Shown here piece after piece: positions 34,722-47,800 of a stretch of DNA of 64,000 nucleotides. Under the pieces are notes generated by a model. The model worked only from the letters and a program-made list of their open reading frames with translations. It was not told where the DNA came from and did not search any database. Source of the stretch: Acanthochromis polyacanthus (taxonomy: Eukaryota; Chordata; Actinopteri; Pomacentridae); the NCBI RefSeq assembly GCF_021347895.1, contig NC_067121.1, positions 32,785,974 to 32,849,973 on the forward strand, given 5' to 3'. Made by a program: the position numbers and the translations under genes. Position 1 is the first letter of the stretch, and every line of letters starts with the position of its first letter.

Positions 34722-35110
34722 GTTTTCTGAAGGTTCTCTAGGAGGTTCTGTTTGCTGGATTCATTCTTAAAGATTTAATAACCAAAAATCTTAAGGTTTC
34801 TAGGTTGTATTTTACAACTGATTGTGATTTTGTCTTTTTTTTAATTCCACAAAAAGGAACTTTTAAGAATGTTCCCTGAAGGATTTTTTTTTCTGGATGT
34901 ATTCTTAAACATATTACAAATAGAAACTTTTGCAGGTTTCTGTATGTGGGCGGTGTTTACGTCAAACTGTGACTTTCTTGTCAAATTCTACAAAAACTAA
35001 CTTTCAGGGAACGTTTCCTGAAAGGTTTTTTCAGGTCATATTTGCAGCGAACTCTGACTTTCTGGTAAAATTCAATTTGTTTAATGTTTTCGTGACATAT
35101 AAACTTCAGC
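34722..35110. repeat. Degenerate GGAACGTT repeat, right block
   Basis: GTTTTCTGAAGGTTCTCTAG, AATGTTCCCTGAAGGA and CAGGGAACGTTTCCTGAAAG continue the block at 33180-33470. The Tc1-like element appears to have inserted into this repeat. Confidence 0.45.
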
Positions 35111-35335
35111 TGCAACACTGCAATTTTTTTGTTGGTCAATAAAGTACTCTATTTATCTAAACTGAAGGCCTCATTCACAATGTTGATGAGTAAGAAAATA
35201 ATAGGTGTAGGCACACAAATGTTATCCAGATAACCGGATAACAATAAAATAATGAAAACATTGGTAAAAACATTTACAAACAAATGAATGAACTGAGTGA
35301 AGCTTCACTGGGATCTCTAAATGAGCCCATTGGTG

Positions 35336-35850
35336 CTCGGTTTTAGCTTTGGTTTTCGTTTCTACTTTTATAAATAACATTGGGAAGTGGACGCCTGCAG
35401 CCAAAGTGCATCTTTATGCAGATGACGCAACAGTGTATTTGGCTGCCTAGACTCTGAGCCAGACTGCTGATGAGCTCCAGACTGCCTTTCAACAGTTGCA
35501 GGCCTCACTGCAAGATTTAAAACTGAATTCTAAGGAAACCAAATGTATGATCTTTTCCAGAGCACGCTCCCAGATCTCACATATTGGGAGCATTCAGACT
35601 TTATTTGAAGACTTAATTGAACAAGTGTCTTCTTTAAAGTACATGAGCATCTGGGTGGATGATCGACTCTCTTTTGCAGAGCATCTAGTGACTAAACTGA
35701 AAGTTTTTATCGTTGAAATTCTGTCTGTTTGATTTTAACAGTGAGGAAAACACTGATACAAGCTATGTTTTCGACTATGGGGATGTTATTTCTATCCATA
35801 CTTCCATCTCTACTTCGCTGCTTTTCACAGTTTTTCTAGGTTGCAGGTGC
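35336..35850 (+). pseudogene. LINE reverse transcriptase fragment with YADD motif
   Basis: Frames read FINNIGKWTPAA, then KVHLYADDATVYLAA and a stop, then ADELQTAFQQLQASLQDLKL, LNSKETKCMIFSR, LKYMSIWVDDRLSFAEH, and in another frame FDYGDVISIHTS. YADD is the catalytic box of non-LTR reverse transcriptases, and the order matches the palm-to-thumb part. Stops and frameshifts show it is inactive. Neither endonuclease nor 3' end was found. Confidence 0.75.
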
Positions 35851-37513
35851 ACAGCAAGTAAAACTGGATTTTCCAGCCTCTGCAGCATAATCCATCATTT
35901 GCATGGCAAAGGCCCACTTTTAAAGAAAGTAATGAGGTAATGTCAGAGGGTGATAAAGCCAGTAAGAGCCTTTTAAATAATCAAAATCCAGTGTCTGTCA
36001 CACCTTACAGAGAGTGAGGACAACCAAACCTGAGCATACAGCTAGTTGGGTCATTTTATATAAAATGAATCCAATTTGAACACAGTTCTTCTTGCATATC
36101 ACATGTTTTATAGAGTAGTTGGACAAATCAAACTGACAAATACATTTTGAGTATTCATTACAAAATAAAAAATGAGACCTTTCATTTGCTCCAACTTGTT
36201 TTGACCAACCACCTATCCCACAATCTGATATAACCCTTAAGAAGTGAATACATTTTAAAAAAGTTTTTTCTAATGAATTAACAGAACTGTCATCACTTTC
36301 TGTTATGGACATTAAAGAGGTGTACTTGGGGTTGAAACTGAAATCTCCAATGGTGTCCAAGTGCAGAACAACAACAAGATTTTGGTGTTAAACTGTTGAC
36401 ACCTAGAGTGGATGTAAACTTTAGTAGAATTAAAATGTGTTTTTATCCCTGAAAATTTCATGTGTCCATCTTCTTTAGGTGTCAAATTATGAGGGCACAA
36501 ATATACCAGACAAAGTCAAGCAAATTAAAAAGTGTGTAATTTCAACCCTACTTTGAGGACCTGAAACTCGGAAAATATTCACAACAAAAATCCGCTGATT
36601 CAAAAGAGGTCAGGTGGGAGGCACTGATTGATTTTTCACTGTGAAAAATTGTCTTATAATTATCACCTGTGATAAATCCTAATGCCAAGTGATAAGTTAA
36701 GTTGCCGCTGATGCTTGCATGTAAAAAATGTCACCATAATCCAGTACTGACAAAAAAGTTTCCTTAATAGATGTTGGTTTTATTTCAGTGCGTTGGAAAA
36801 CCTGATTTATTCCTGTAAAAGAAACCGGTTATCCCAGAAAAAAAGGTGCATTAAGTCATTTCGAATTCAGTCACATCCTCAAATCCTCCCTGAATATATA
36901 GAAAACCTGTGTGCATTTGTGACGCAAATAAAAACATGACAGAAACACAGGACTTTTATTTTGAAAAGCCGCTATACTGATTACTCACTGTGCCTGAATT
37001 CTGTATTTTCCTTAATTTAAAGACATTTTTAAAATAAATGATGCAGAATATATAGAAATCGAGCCTATGTACACAACTATAAAATTATACAATATTTATA
37101 CTATAAGCACATGCTTACAAAGAGATACCTGAATTTTTATGGGAAAAAAATTCAGTATTTCCACTATTTTTTTGTTCCTCCATCTCGGCACAACCTACTT
37201 ATAGCAACAAGATTTATATGTTAACCAGTAAAAAAAAGAAAGAAAATACACGGCAACTCTGTACTAAATGCCCACATCAAAAATCTCCGTCTTTCTTCAA
37301 CATTTGACTGTAGAACTATACTATTTTTTTATTACTATATTTAAATGGTGACGTCAAAGAGAGCACTGTGGACCCTTTTTTACTCATGAAAGAGGAAAAT
37401 GTTTGTCCTTCAGGCCTTTTCTGTCTTCATTTTGGCTGCAGCTTCAGTAATGCATTGTTCCACAGTTTGTTTCCAGAACTCTACAAAGCAGGTTTCTTCA
37501 CTACAGTTAAAGC
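35851..37513. other. Intergenic, nothing recognised
   Basis: A/T-rich, no coherent coding frame. It lies between the divergent wac and mpp7 genes, so regulatory elements could be here, but none is visible by eye. Confidence 0.5.
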
Positions 37514-37525
37514 GTCTGTACTTAG

Positions 37526-37677
37526 GGCACCCGTATAGCTCAACGGGTTAAGTGGACGACCCATGTACAGGGGCTATTCTCTGATGTAGCGGCCAGGGTT
37601 CGATACCTGCCCACGGCCCTTTGCTGCATGTCTTCCCCCGTTTCCTGTCTACCTTCACTGCTGCTATCTAAAAAAGA
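37526..37677 (+). mobile_element. tRNA-derived SINE with 12-bp TSD
   Basis: Head GGCACCCGTATAGCTCAACG (box A TAGCTCAACGGG), box B GGGTTCGATACC near 37596, then TTTGCTGCATGTCTTCCCCC and an A-rich end. Perfect duplication GTCTGTACTTAG at 37514-37525 and 37678-37689. Same family as 14850-14992 and 31103-31278. Confidence 0.85.
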
Positions 37678-37689
37678 GTCTGTACTTAG

Positions 37690-38856
37690 AGCTTCAACTA
37701 AATCTGAACCTAATGAAAACATGTAAAGATTCTTTATTTGCATACTCATAGACAGCCTGAACTCAACGAATAGTTGTCACGGACTGTTTAATCTGACTGT
37801 TGAGGTCGATCTCTCCCAGAACTCCCATGTGTTTAACTACCAGAAAGAAAAGCGTAAAATATGTCTAATAAAGAGAATAACTAAAAGACAATACACTTGT
37901 TTTGGACAAAGGAACGAACATTACACACTACCTGATCTGTGCAATGTATTTTAGCTCTTTGTTTGCAGTCATAAGTGTGAAGTGAACAGTTTTGGATCAG
38001 CTTTATGCTCCATGCTCTGCAGTTTCCATGTTGCGATCGCTGTATCGATCGTCCGTTGGCTTGATGTAGGTCAACCCTGACACATATTGACTGAATAAGA
38101 GGCAGGCTTTTTTACAATCCGGCCAGTTGTAACACTCACACAACCTCTCACTGCAAATGGGCGTTCAAATGCAGCTCATAGTCTTTGGATATTAAGGGCC
38201 TGCTTGAACTGCACCTAATGGACCGGACCCTGTGGTGAGTGCAATATTGTGTTATTTTGCTGAACAATGACCATCTTTTGTGCTTTACAATGTGGGAATG
38301 GCAGAAAAATAACCTCTCTGTGTTGCAAATTAGATTTAATAGTCTGTGCTTGTTCAAGTTTTTAAAAAAATAGTCTTAGAATGCTAAAAAATCGACTCAC
38401 AAATGTACAAAGAAGCCAACAGTTTTAAATGTTATCTTCAAACTGATCTTCAATAAAATGTACGAAAGCTTTGTTAAATGTTTCTCATCTTTTGCTACTG
38501 TTATGTAGCATCATTAATAATAACAGCAGTAGCAAAAAATTGAACATTTAATGCAGCCAAGACAAAGAGAAGACGGATAAATACTGAATCAGTTATAAAC
38601 CTTTATTGATTTCACACTTATTTGGAGCAGAAATGTACAACAGAAATATCTCATACCAGCAATAGGGGGCAGTAATATCTCAGAAGAGGCGCACAGCATG
38701 TGAAAAACAAATTACTTTCTTTCCTCTTTCTCTCTCTATTCTGCTCCATATTCCCAACTCTCTCATTAAAACAACAGAAAACTCAAAGAAAGCAAATAAC
38801 TGGTATGATTCTGCTGGGGTGTCGTTATTTGTTTAAAGCTTCTTTTCTGTTGTCAG
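37690..38856. other. Upstream of mpp7 first coding exon
   Basis: No gene. May contain an intron of mpp7 if a non-coding exon lies further upstream. A pyrimidine tract with AG ends at 38856. Confidence 0.4.
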
Positions 38857-38891
38857 ATTGAGGAGGATGCTGAGCCGAGCTGAGCGCAGAG
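38857..38891 (+). CDS. mpp7: mpp7 first coding exon
   Basis: The ATG at 38867 has A at -3 and starts MLSRAERR, followed by a phase-1 GTACGA donor. Exon 2 adds GLCDMFSS, which aligns with the GLYELLAA start of human MPP7. A pyrimidine tract ending in CAG at 38856 suggests the exon begins at 38857 and that a non-coding 5' exon lies upstream. The coding part is only 25 nt. Confidence 0.75.
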
Positions 38892-41800
38892 GTACGACCA
38901 GGGGATAGAGATTATTACTGTACACTACATCATCATAATGAATACAACCTGAGCACAGAAACTTGCATGAAATACAATGAGCAGTGTAACTGTGAAGGTT
39001 TTTCATTTAAACTCTCATCTCTTTCGTTTGAGCTCCTGACCTCTTCCTGTAACCTTCAACACAGACTGTAAATTCAGAACAAATGCTCATCAATATGCGT
39101 ATATATTTGTTTTTACATGCGTCTCCCCTTCATTCTCCAGGTCTATGTGATATGTTTTCATCAGTGATGTCTGGAACAGAGTCCCACGCCGACAGAGAGG
39201 AGGACTACAGGTTCCTCCACAGCATGCTGATGGAGAAGAAGCTTCACATGCTGTTCAAGGTGAAGTGGTGCAATGAACTGTTTATGTTCTATCAACACCT
39301 TTACAGTATGTGTTAATTAACTTACTGAAATTGCAGGTATTTAATATATAGAGGTGGATTTAATATTCCCATCCATTTTTAGTACCAAACTTGCATAATA
39401 AGTAAGAGCAGTGAATTTATTACTTAAGTTAATATACAAAAGTAAGTGAAAGAGCCAAATATCATAAATGTTCCAGGAAGAATGACTCCAAAAGGGTTTG
39501 ACTTTTATATATTCTAATAATGAGTTATTATCACTAATGCATCTTATATTTGCAGCTGGAACTGATTTTTGTTGTGTAGTGTGCAGGATAGTTTAATCGA
39601 CAACTATGAATCAGTTTATAGAAAAGGAGGCTTCAGTGTGTTTCAACTCAAGTACAAGTATCTTAAAAATTAGATTTAGATTTAAATAAATTCGCTTGCG
39701 AGATTAAATGTACTTATTTTTCATCAAGGCTCAAAACAAGACAAATACAATGTAATCTAAGACGAGCTGGATTTACCAAAGGAAAAAAAAAGCTTGAGGA
39801 AACCTGTTGCATAAAATACTTGAAGGGCTAGAAATTCATATTTGAAATTCAGAATACTAACAGACTTAATGTTGATTTAACTTCAGATCTTATGTACTAT
39901 TCATTTCTGCACCTTTTATTTGAATTACTTCACTTTGTCCCTGGAAGTAAAGTGAGGAAAAAAATGTTTATTTCTTTTTAAAACATTAGAACATTGTCTC
40001 AAAACTGTGATTTACTATTCCAATAGGTGATAGAACGTCATAATTTTGACAACTGAAGTCATAAATGTGAGAAATGCTCACGTTATTGTGAAATAAGTCA
40101 GGCTGAAGACTAAATAGTGCATCATTATGAGATATAAAATAGTGTTTAAAAGGGGTTTCACCAAAATAAAAGAGGTGTGATAAGGACTAAAACTTAATAA
40201 TTTAAATCATTTCACCTAAAGTTATTTAAAGTCGTTGAAATATGTCTAAAATTTGTAGAATACAGTAACATCAAAAAGTAATGCAGCCAGACTAAAATTT
40301 AAAATTTTCTCAATACTTTGTAACTGAATTGTGTAAATGTGAATCCCAGCCTTACAATGTGTGGTTTCCTTTAAATTACTTTGCTGCAATTAAAATTAAC
40401 ACTGATTTTGAACATTTTATGAGTTGTGTTCTACTTTGGTTACAATCAATAAACTCCGTTTTGTTGTTAAAACACACAAGTTTCAATATTTTCTTTCCTA
40501 ATTTCTCTTCTTCAATGTTATTGATAGTGGTAGTAATAGCAGTTGCAGTGTGAGTGGGAGCAGCTTCATAAGTACTTCTGCAGAGAAAACCTTTATTATG
40601 ATCCTTCCTGGACTTGACAGATCCACGAGCGGCTGAAGCATTTTGAGAACCGAAGCCCCGCCCCGGTCCAGGAGGAAGCATCCAGTCTGGCCTTAGATGT
40701 AAGTGACTCCCTCCAAACATCTTTAGCAGATAGTCGGAGTCGCACAAATGACTTTCCTGTCACACAGAAGCACGAATGGAACGTACATTCCTTCCTATGT
40801 GTTCTGCACAATGAAATGCTATCTCAAAACTCCTTCACGTTGGACGCTATCGCTTAGAAGGCTGTTTCAAAGATGATATCATTTAGTATCTGTGTGCCAG
40901 GATTAAAGGTCGCCGAGGACAGTGCCGAGCGACAGGCTGCTAAAATCATCGAGTGTAGTTTAATGTTTCAGGTTTCAGGGATACAATTAATTTCAGATTT
41001 AACATGAAGTGACACTACTATGATTTTGACCCAAAATGGCACCAACAGTCTCCGCTCCTTTCGGATGTACATCATATTTTATCTACCACTAATAAATTCC
41101 CGTCAGTCGTCTGTCTGTCGATTTAATTTGTTCCATTTTTGATCATCTCCCACCTTCGTTTCCTGATTTTTTCCCTTCTTGTTCCTGGACAAAGTGCAAA
41201 GCAGGGATGTTCTTTTTGCTTCCATATATTCTCGTCTCCAACCTCAAACCACGCTCGCCTTCCATTGTCTTCATCCTTCCCCTCTTTTCCTTTATCCTCT
41301 CCTCCTCTACATACTGCGATCTCTGCCATGTTTCCATAGTGTCTCTCTCCCCCGCTCTCCTCTGCCTGTCCTCCCCTTCAGTCCCTTTTGCTTCAGATTC
41401 GGTCCGACAGCCACTCTCCGCCTGGCTTAAATCATCAGGACCTACTGGAAGGGCCAAACCGTGGTTCTGTTTCCCCTCAGAGAGGCTTCTGTTTGCTCAC
41501 AGTGGAAACTAATGACCTTCATGCATTGTGTCTCTGGAGTGTGCCTCGACATCTTGAAGCAGTAGAAGTCATTACAGTAATATGCTTGACAAGACGGGCG
41601 ACTGCACACAGTCACTCGCCGCCTCTCCACTTGCTGCTGACGGTCAAGGCTGCTCTCTGTTTTCGCTGTCACCACAGCTGTCGTGTTGCCTTGAACATTT
41701 TCCGACAGTGGCTGCAGACACAAAACCAAAACAGGAACACTGACAAAGACTTAACAGTGGCTGTCGAACCAAATCTGAAGAGAGAAGTCCTGATGAGGTG

Positions 41801-44800
41801 AACGGGGTTATATATGAAAGTGTACGTCATAAGAAATAATGACACCACTGATGATGTGTCACACACACGTATAAATATATATGTTGAATTTCACTTTCTG
41901 TCTCTCTGCACGTTTCTCTGTCTCTTGGCTTGCTCGGAACAAACCTCACTCAGGCCATGATATAAAAGCATACCTCTAATTATATATATAAAAAAAATAC
42001 TTCCTGCCTCTTTCTCTGCTTCCAGTTGGCAGAGGAGCTGATATACCAGGGCTGGAGAGATGAAGTCAAAGAGCTGTTTGCCCTCCTTTCCAAACCCCAC
42101 TTTAAGGTGAAAGGTATTTCCGTCCACGTCCATCTGATGTGTCGCTGTGGTTTCACACGTGTGTTCAACCTAAAGCTTCACCGGTCCAGTTTTTGTGCCA
42201 ATCTGGTCACATAATTTCAACCAAAGGAAAACACCACACAGAAAAGAAATAGTTCATCACTTTGTTTTCTTGCTGAGAGCGAGCAGAGAAGCTTGATGCT
42301 TGTATGATGAAGATGAAGCTTCAGTCAATGGCATGCTAGCTTAGCTTAGCATGAAGCCTAGCTGCTTAGTTCACACACTTGACAGTAGTATTTCGAGTCC
42401 TCCCATCAGACCCCAAGTGGACTAGAAAGCAGTGTCAGGCCAGTGCCATACTTTCTGTAATTTCGTCATCTGCCAAAAGGCCCTCAGCCGGAACAACGTT
42501 TGCACAGAACTCGCAGCTGGGTTCATTCACTGCTTGGTGGAAGTCGCGAAGCACAGAACAAAATGGGCCGCATTTTCAAATAAACTGAGTATATTTGTGT
42601 GAAAATAAACTCAGTGGTAAGTTTATAGGTTATTCTTTGTATAAATGTTCATCATTTACTGATAATTACTCATTTTCAGAGAAAGAATTTGCTCATGTAT
42701 TTTTCAGGTTACAGCTGATACTGCTTTCAGTAATGTGGCCTGAGTATGTGACTAAAGTTTGGTCAGAATAGAGAGCTCAGGCCATATGGGGAAAGTTTGA
42801 TTGATAAAGTGAAGAATTGCATAGGTTAAGCTTCTTGTCTCATCCAAAATGAGCCAATGGAAAAAGAGTTTTGTGTTCACCGTCATACTATCAATGAATG
42901 TCCTCTGAGACACAGAGATGCTGGACAAATTCTCTCTCTTGCAATAGATTCAATTTTACCAGTGACCAGCTGTTTCTTGTATTTTTTTTAAGTTCTTAAG
43001 AGTCAAAGCAGTTTTTCCATGACATCAGACAAGAAAATCAATGCTGTTCTCGTATCTGTTGTTTAAAAAAGAAACTACGGCCAAGGGACAGCAAGCTTAG
43101 CATAGCATAAAGACTGGGAGCAACTTTGTTTCACAGGTTAAAAAAAATACACAATCTGTTGTTTTTAGAAATTAAACAAATCAGATCTAACATGCAGATG
43201 GAGAGGTTTTGTTACCTTGGACAGAACCAGGATAGCTTCCTATTTAACTTTCAGCAGGACGGTGAAGGACTTTTTAACATGACTACACAGACAAGATCAT
43301 CGTATAAGTCTGATTGCCATGAATCCAGTCAGATAATGTTGCTTATCTACCTTCTTCTGCTATGGTTATCCACTATAAAAGAATCAATAACACCAAAATA
43401 ACCCAATGTACGTATACTATAACCACATGTTTATCCGCATGACACTAGAACTGTAATCTGAGAGGCTAATTTCCCGCTCCATTCCAGCTACATTCAATCA
43501 TTCTGGGTGGCTGAACACTGAAGTACACACATGCATCAAAAGGCTTACAGCATTTCCTACAATCTCCTCTCGTATGATTCACACAAAGTGGCAAATTAAT
43601 CCAACTGTAAATTTGATTCAAACTGATTTCACCTCATCATTTTGCCCGCTCAGAGGTGCTGACATCTATTAACCACACTGGCACTGAAGCTAATCTACTC
43701 CCGAGTTATGTTTATTAGTGTGCACTCATGTAGAGGCCCAGACTACTCAAATGCCTGTTTCCTGATTTCAGGTCTGCTGACAGTGATTTTTTTTGGATGC
43801 ACACACACACATACATATACACAGCATACGGTTTTCCAGTGAACTGTAGAAGTCGTGGCTTTTCTTAATGAGGAGCCGAAGCCAGCCGACAACCAACAGG
43901 TTTGTTTAAACAGCTCTAATGACCTGTTTGTTCTTGGCCACGGCGCAGCAGCTCACACATACTTATGAAAGACACCATGCTATAATATTCTGTAAATGAG
44001 TGTTTGTTTTTTTGAAAACGTGTCTCTGAAAGTGGCCAGAGACACGTTGCTCACACGTTGGCAGCTTCTGAGCAGAGCAACTGTTGATGGACACGAGGAT
44101 AACAAGTAGACTAACTGACAGATGGATTGGCTGATTGTTAAAATTAAGTTGATGAGCAGATGTTTCCCCTTCTTCTCGTTCTTTATTATTACAGTAAATT
44201 CACTTTTTTTTGGGGGGGGGTGTACTTTGTGCAGGCTCACAGTGAGAGATTAACGTTTATCCTGAATATTGTTTTTCTGCAAACAAAATTGAGGGTTTCA
44301 TGCTGCCAAAGGTAACAGAAAAAAGCTTAAATGAACTGTCTGGAAATTGATAGTGAGTCATTGATCAATTCACAGTCCTGCACCGGCAAAGGAGTCTTTT
44401 TCTTGAGTTCGAGCTGAGCCAGGGGACTGCAGGCAGAGGTAGTGTTGGTGATGTGGGGGGTTGCTTTCAGGTGGCCCACAGGCTGGCAGCGTATTTCAAA
44501 CTAAATCAAATTGGGCATGCTGGCACTGGAGGTTTGTGACCAAGTAGAAAGTGCTGCCTTTGGATTCAGTCAGAGTGCAGGAAGGCCAGCCAAACTTGTT
44601 GGAATTTTGCAGAGCCTCACTTAAAAGTCACCTTCAATTAATCTCCAGGGATTGGTTGCTTTAGTGTATCACTGTCTAACATTAATAAACTTGGATTTAA
44701 TCATCATTAGCTTATCCAGTTGGTCCAAAAATGTGAAATTTGTGTCTCAGTCTAGAACGGACACCATTAAATGGACAGATTTGCAGTAATTACGCTGTTC

Positions 44801-47800
44801 ACAGTGTGTTGAATTTTACAGCCAGATTGACTGTTTCCATGATCTTCAAAGGATATGTCGGTCTGATACATTTTGTCTGTGCAGTGTTTGATTAATTAAA
44901 AGATTCTCAGTCTTTTCTTTAGACCTGAGAATTCATTAACATAACTGAACACAGATCACCATCTTCACTCTATTTCCTTCACAGAGTCTCCTGTGTGTCC
45001 ATGACGCTGTAGCTCAGAGAGACTTTGAACCTACTCTGCCACCAATACCCGATGATGTGCTGGACGACGAGGAGGATTCAGTGAAAATTGTCAGTTTGGT
45101 GAAAACCAAAGAGCCTCTGGTCAGTATCTGCTTTAGAGAAGTCAAGTTAGAGCCATACAGACAGACATTGGTGCAATGTCATTTAACTGAGTTTTTTTTT
45201 CTGTTAAAAAGATGTTTAAAGGACTATGAGAAGACGTTCAGATTTCGTTTAAAAGTGAAAGTCTTTTTTCCAACTTTCTGAAAATGTTCATTGAACATTT
45301 GAACACCGTGATTGTGATGGTGCAATATATTTTTTAATGTAAATAATATAATTTAGAGCCTCAAAAGTGCAAACTTCACACAAGTTAAGGAGATGGATTT
45401 GTAAAACAACTGACAAGACAGCAGAAACTTTGTATCAGATATACTGTATATCCTGTGAATTTACTAATTAAATTACTGCAAATTCAATGCAAGTTCAATC
45501 TCAAATTAATTAATTGCTCAGACCTACTATATTAGTTCCATATTAATGACAGTTTATAGGAAACATTAAATGCCTTGAAATGATGTCACTCAAGATAACA
45601 TTTTCCCTATTAGCATAATATGACCTGTGGGAAATGTCCTTACACTAATCAGTATTGTCTCTATTTTGGCCCACAACTGCACAAACTATGAAAGTGATCA
45701 AACAAATGTGTGTTTTGAGACATTTCTCAAGTTCTTAAATTTCCAGACTTAATATAACCCACCTTTGAAACAGACCTTTCAACACTGAAATCCTTGTTTG
45801 TGCTCACTGAGTCAGCAGGAAAGCAAACAATCATACTTGAAGAAGATCACTTCCTCAAAGGCTCCCCCTGATGACAATCAAGTGTTGTATTCATGTGATG
45901 GATCCATAAGGATCCAATCCAGTCCACCTACAGCATGGACTTTCTGTATCATTTCTCATCATCATTCTTTAGAATCAGTCTCTGGTTTAAGGATGGATGG
46001 TTGAATTACCTCAATATTAGAAGCACTGTCATAACTGAGCTGGTGTGCTCGAGCATCAGTGACTGGCGGAGGATGGTTAGAGAGCGGTAGGAACTTCATA
46101 GATCCACACAGGAGAGTTACATCTATGCCATTTTAATGCAGGAGAGGATCATTTTCATGGAAAAACTTCCAAATATGTAACTTTGATGCACAAAGATGAG
46201 TTTCTAGGGATTAAATCAATGACTGTAAAGGGATTTGAAATTTTACAGAGTTTCTTAAGTTTCCAGTTACAAAAACATAAACACAAAAAAAGTGAATTCT
46301 TTCTGTCGCTGTACTGTATACCAGCCTGTTTATAATATAATCTACCTGTTCCTCATAACAAACCCAAATGCAAGCACTGAAGTTTAAACAACCATGTAAC
46401 AGGGCAACTTCCTTTAAAAATGTGTAATTTGTCCCACCACCATAACTGACATGCACGGGCAGTTTCAAGCCACGAACATAGCCAAGAGCCTCAACGTCGT
46501 ATTTCTCTCTAGAGACTGAATTTATGTCATGTTGTCAAGCGCCGTGACTGCTAAACCCATGTATGCCAAGGTGTAGCAAGACGAAAGCCTTTGACAGGAA
46601 ACACGACAGGAAACTTCAGCGAATGTTCCCGCTGCAGCCTGGATCACCTTTGCCTCTGGGCTGCAACTCCGGGCCGCTTTCTTCAACCAGGAATGCACTG
46701 AGTCAATTATTCCGTGTCTTTGTTGCCATATATCTGCCGTAATGCACAACATAGCTTCAGCAATGCTGCGTGTATGCGTGCATAGTGTGTAAGCATGTGT
46801 ACCGACAGTGTCTCAATGCAAGAAATATGCTTCTTATTGAAGTATTCAAACCAGCGCTGCACATTTAAAGGGATTGGGATGATTTCTTTCCAGCTTCTCA
46901 TGTAGATCAACTAGTTTCAAGGTCTTCAGTCATAGCTCATTTTCTTGATGCTACTGGAATGATCTGCGTTATTCCACCTTGTTCCATGTCATTGTCACTT
47001 ATTTCAGGAAATTTCCTGGATCAAGAGAAACTGGACAGAGAATCAGCGAGACTACAAAGAATGCATACTTTCGCCAATACCCCAAATCCTCTAAATTTGT
47101 TATTTTAATGATGAAAAAAGTTTTTTTTAGTTGCACTTGGATGAAGAGCAGCACAAAATGCATATGGCGGTGAAAAGCAATGAGGTACATGTGCCAGATT
47201 TGCCCCAGTCAAGTAGGCCCAAGAGTTTATTAAAAAAGAACAGAAGAAATATTGAAAAGTGCCCTTAAATGCAAGGTTAAAATTCCTTTTAAAAAATTCC
47301 TGGATCCACATCAAAAATTAGGCATTTATTTTCTACCCCATGGCTTCACTTTCCAACTAATTTCAACGAAAACTGTTGACAGGTTTTTGAGATATCCTGC
47401 TCACTAAAAAACAAACATGCCAAAAATGTAACCCTCATGGCGAGTATGGGCTTAATCTTTTTTAAGAAAAATATGATTTGGGGTAAATAATGGAATCATT
47501 TACTTAATGGACAACTGTGCAGTGTGTCTCTGTGTGTGTGTGTATTAGCGGCTGTGCTTCCAAAAGGCCTTTTTATACCAATAATGGGGAACATACTTTT
47601 GTATTGATCCCAAAACTAGATTGGAAGGGGACTGACCTTTTTCTGACATGTTCTCTTTGATCGATCCAGCATGTTCCCGTTTTCCAGACAACGGGGTTAC
47701 ACCCGAGCAAGAGCTGATTGTAGTCAACTACATAAGATGCTCTTTCCATTGCGATTTACTCCACATCAATAACATATGCCGAAAATAATGCTGATTTGGG

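Noticed and set aside
35496..35940. Open frames taken as a host gene
   Set aside because: They encode pieces of a LINE reverse transcriptase with stops and frameshifts.
41388..41801. 137-codon plus-strand frame in mpp7 intron 3
   Set aside because: Follows a pyrimidine-rich stretch, has no family motif and no fit to the mpp7 phases.
45057..45281. 74-codon frame starting [10 protein letters not shown] as an independent gene
   Set aside because: It is mpp7 exon 5 read through its splice donor at 45120 into the intron.
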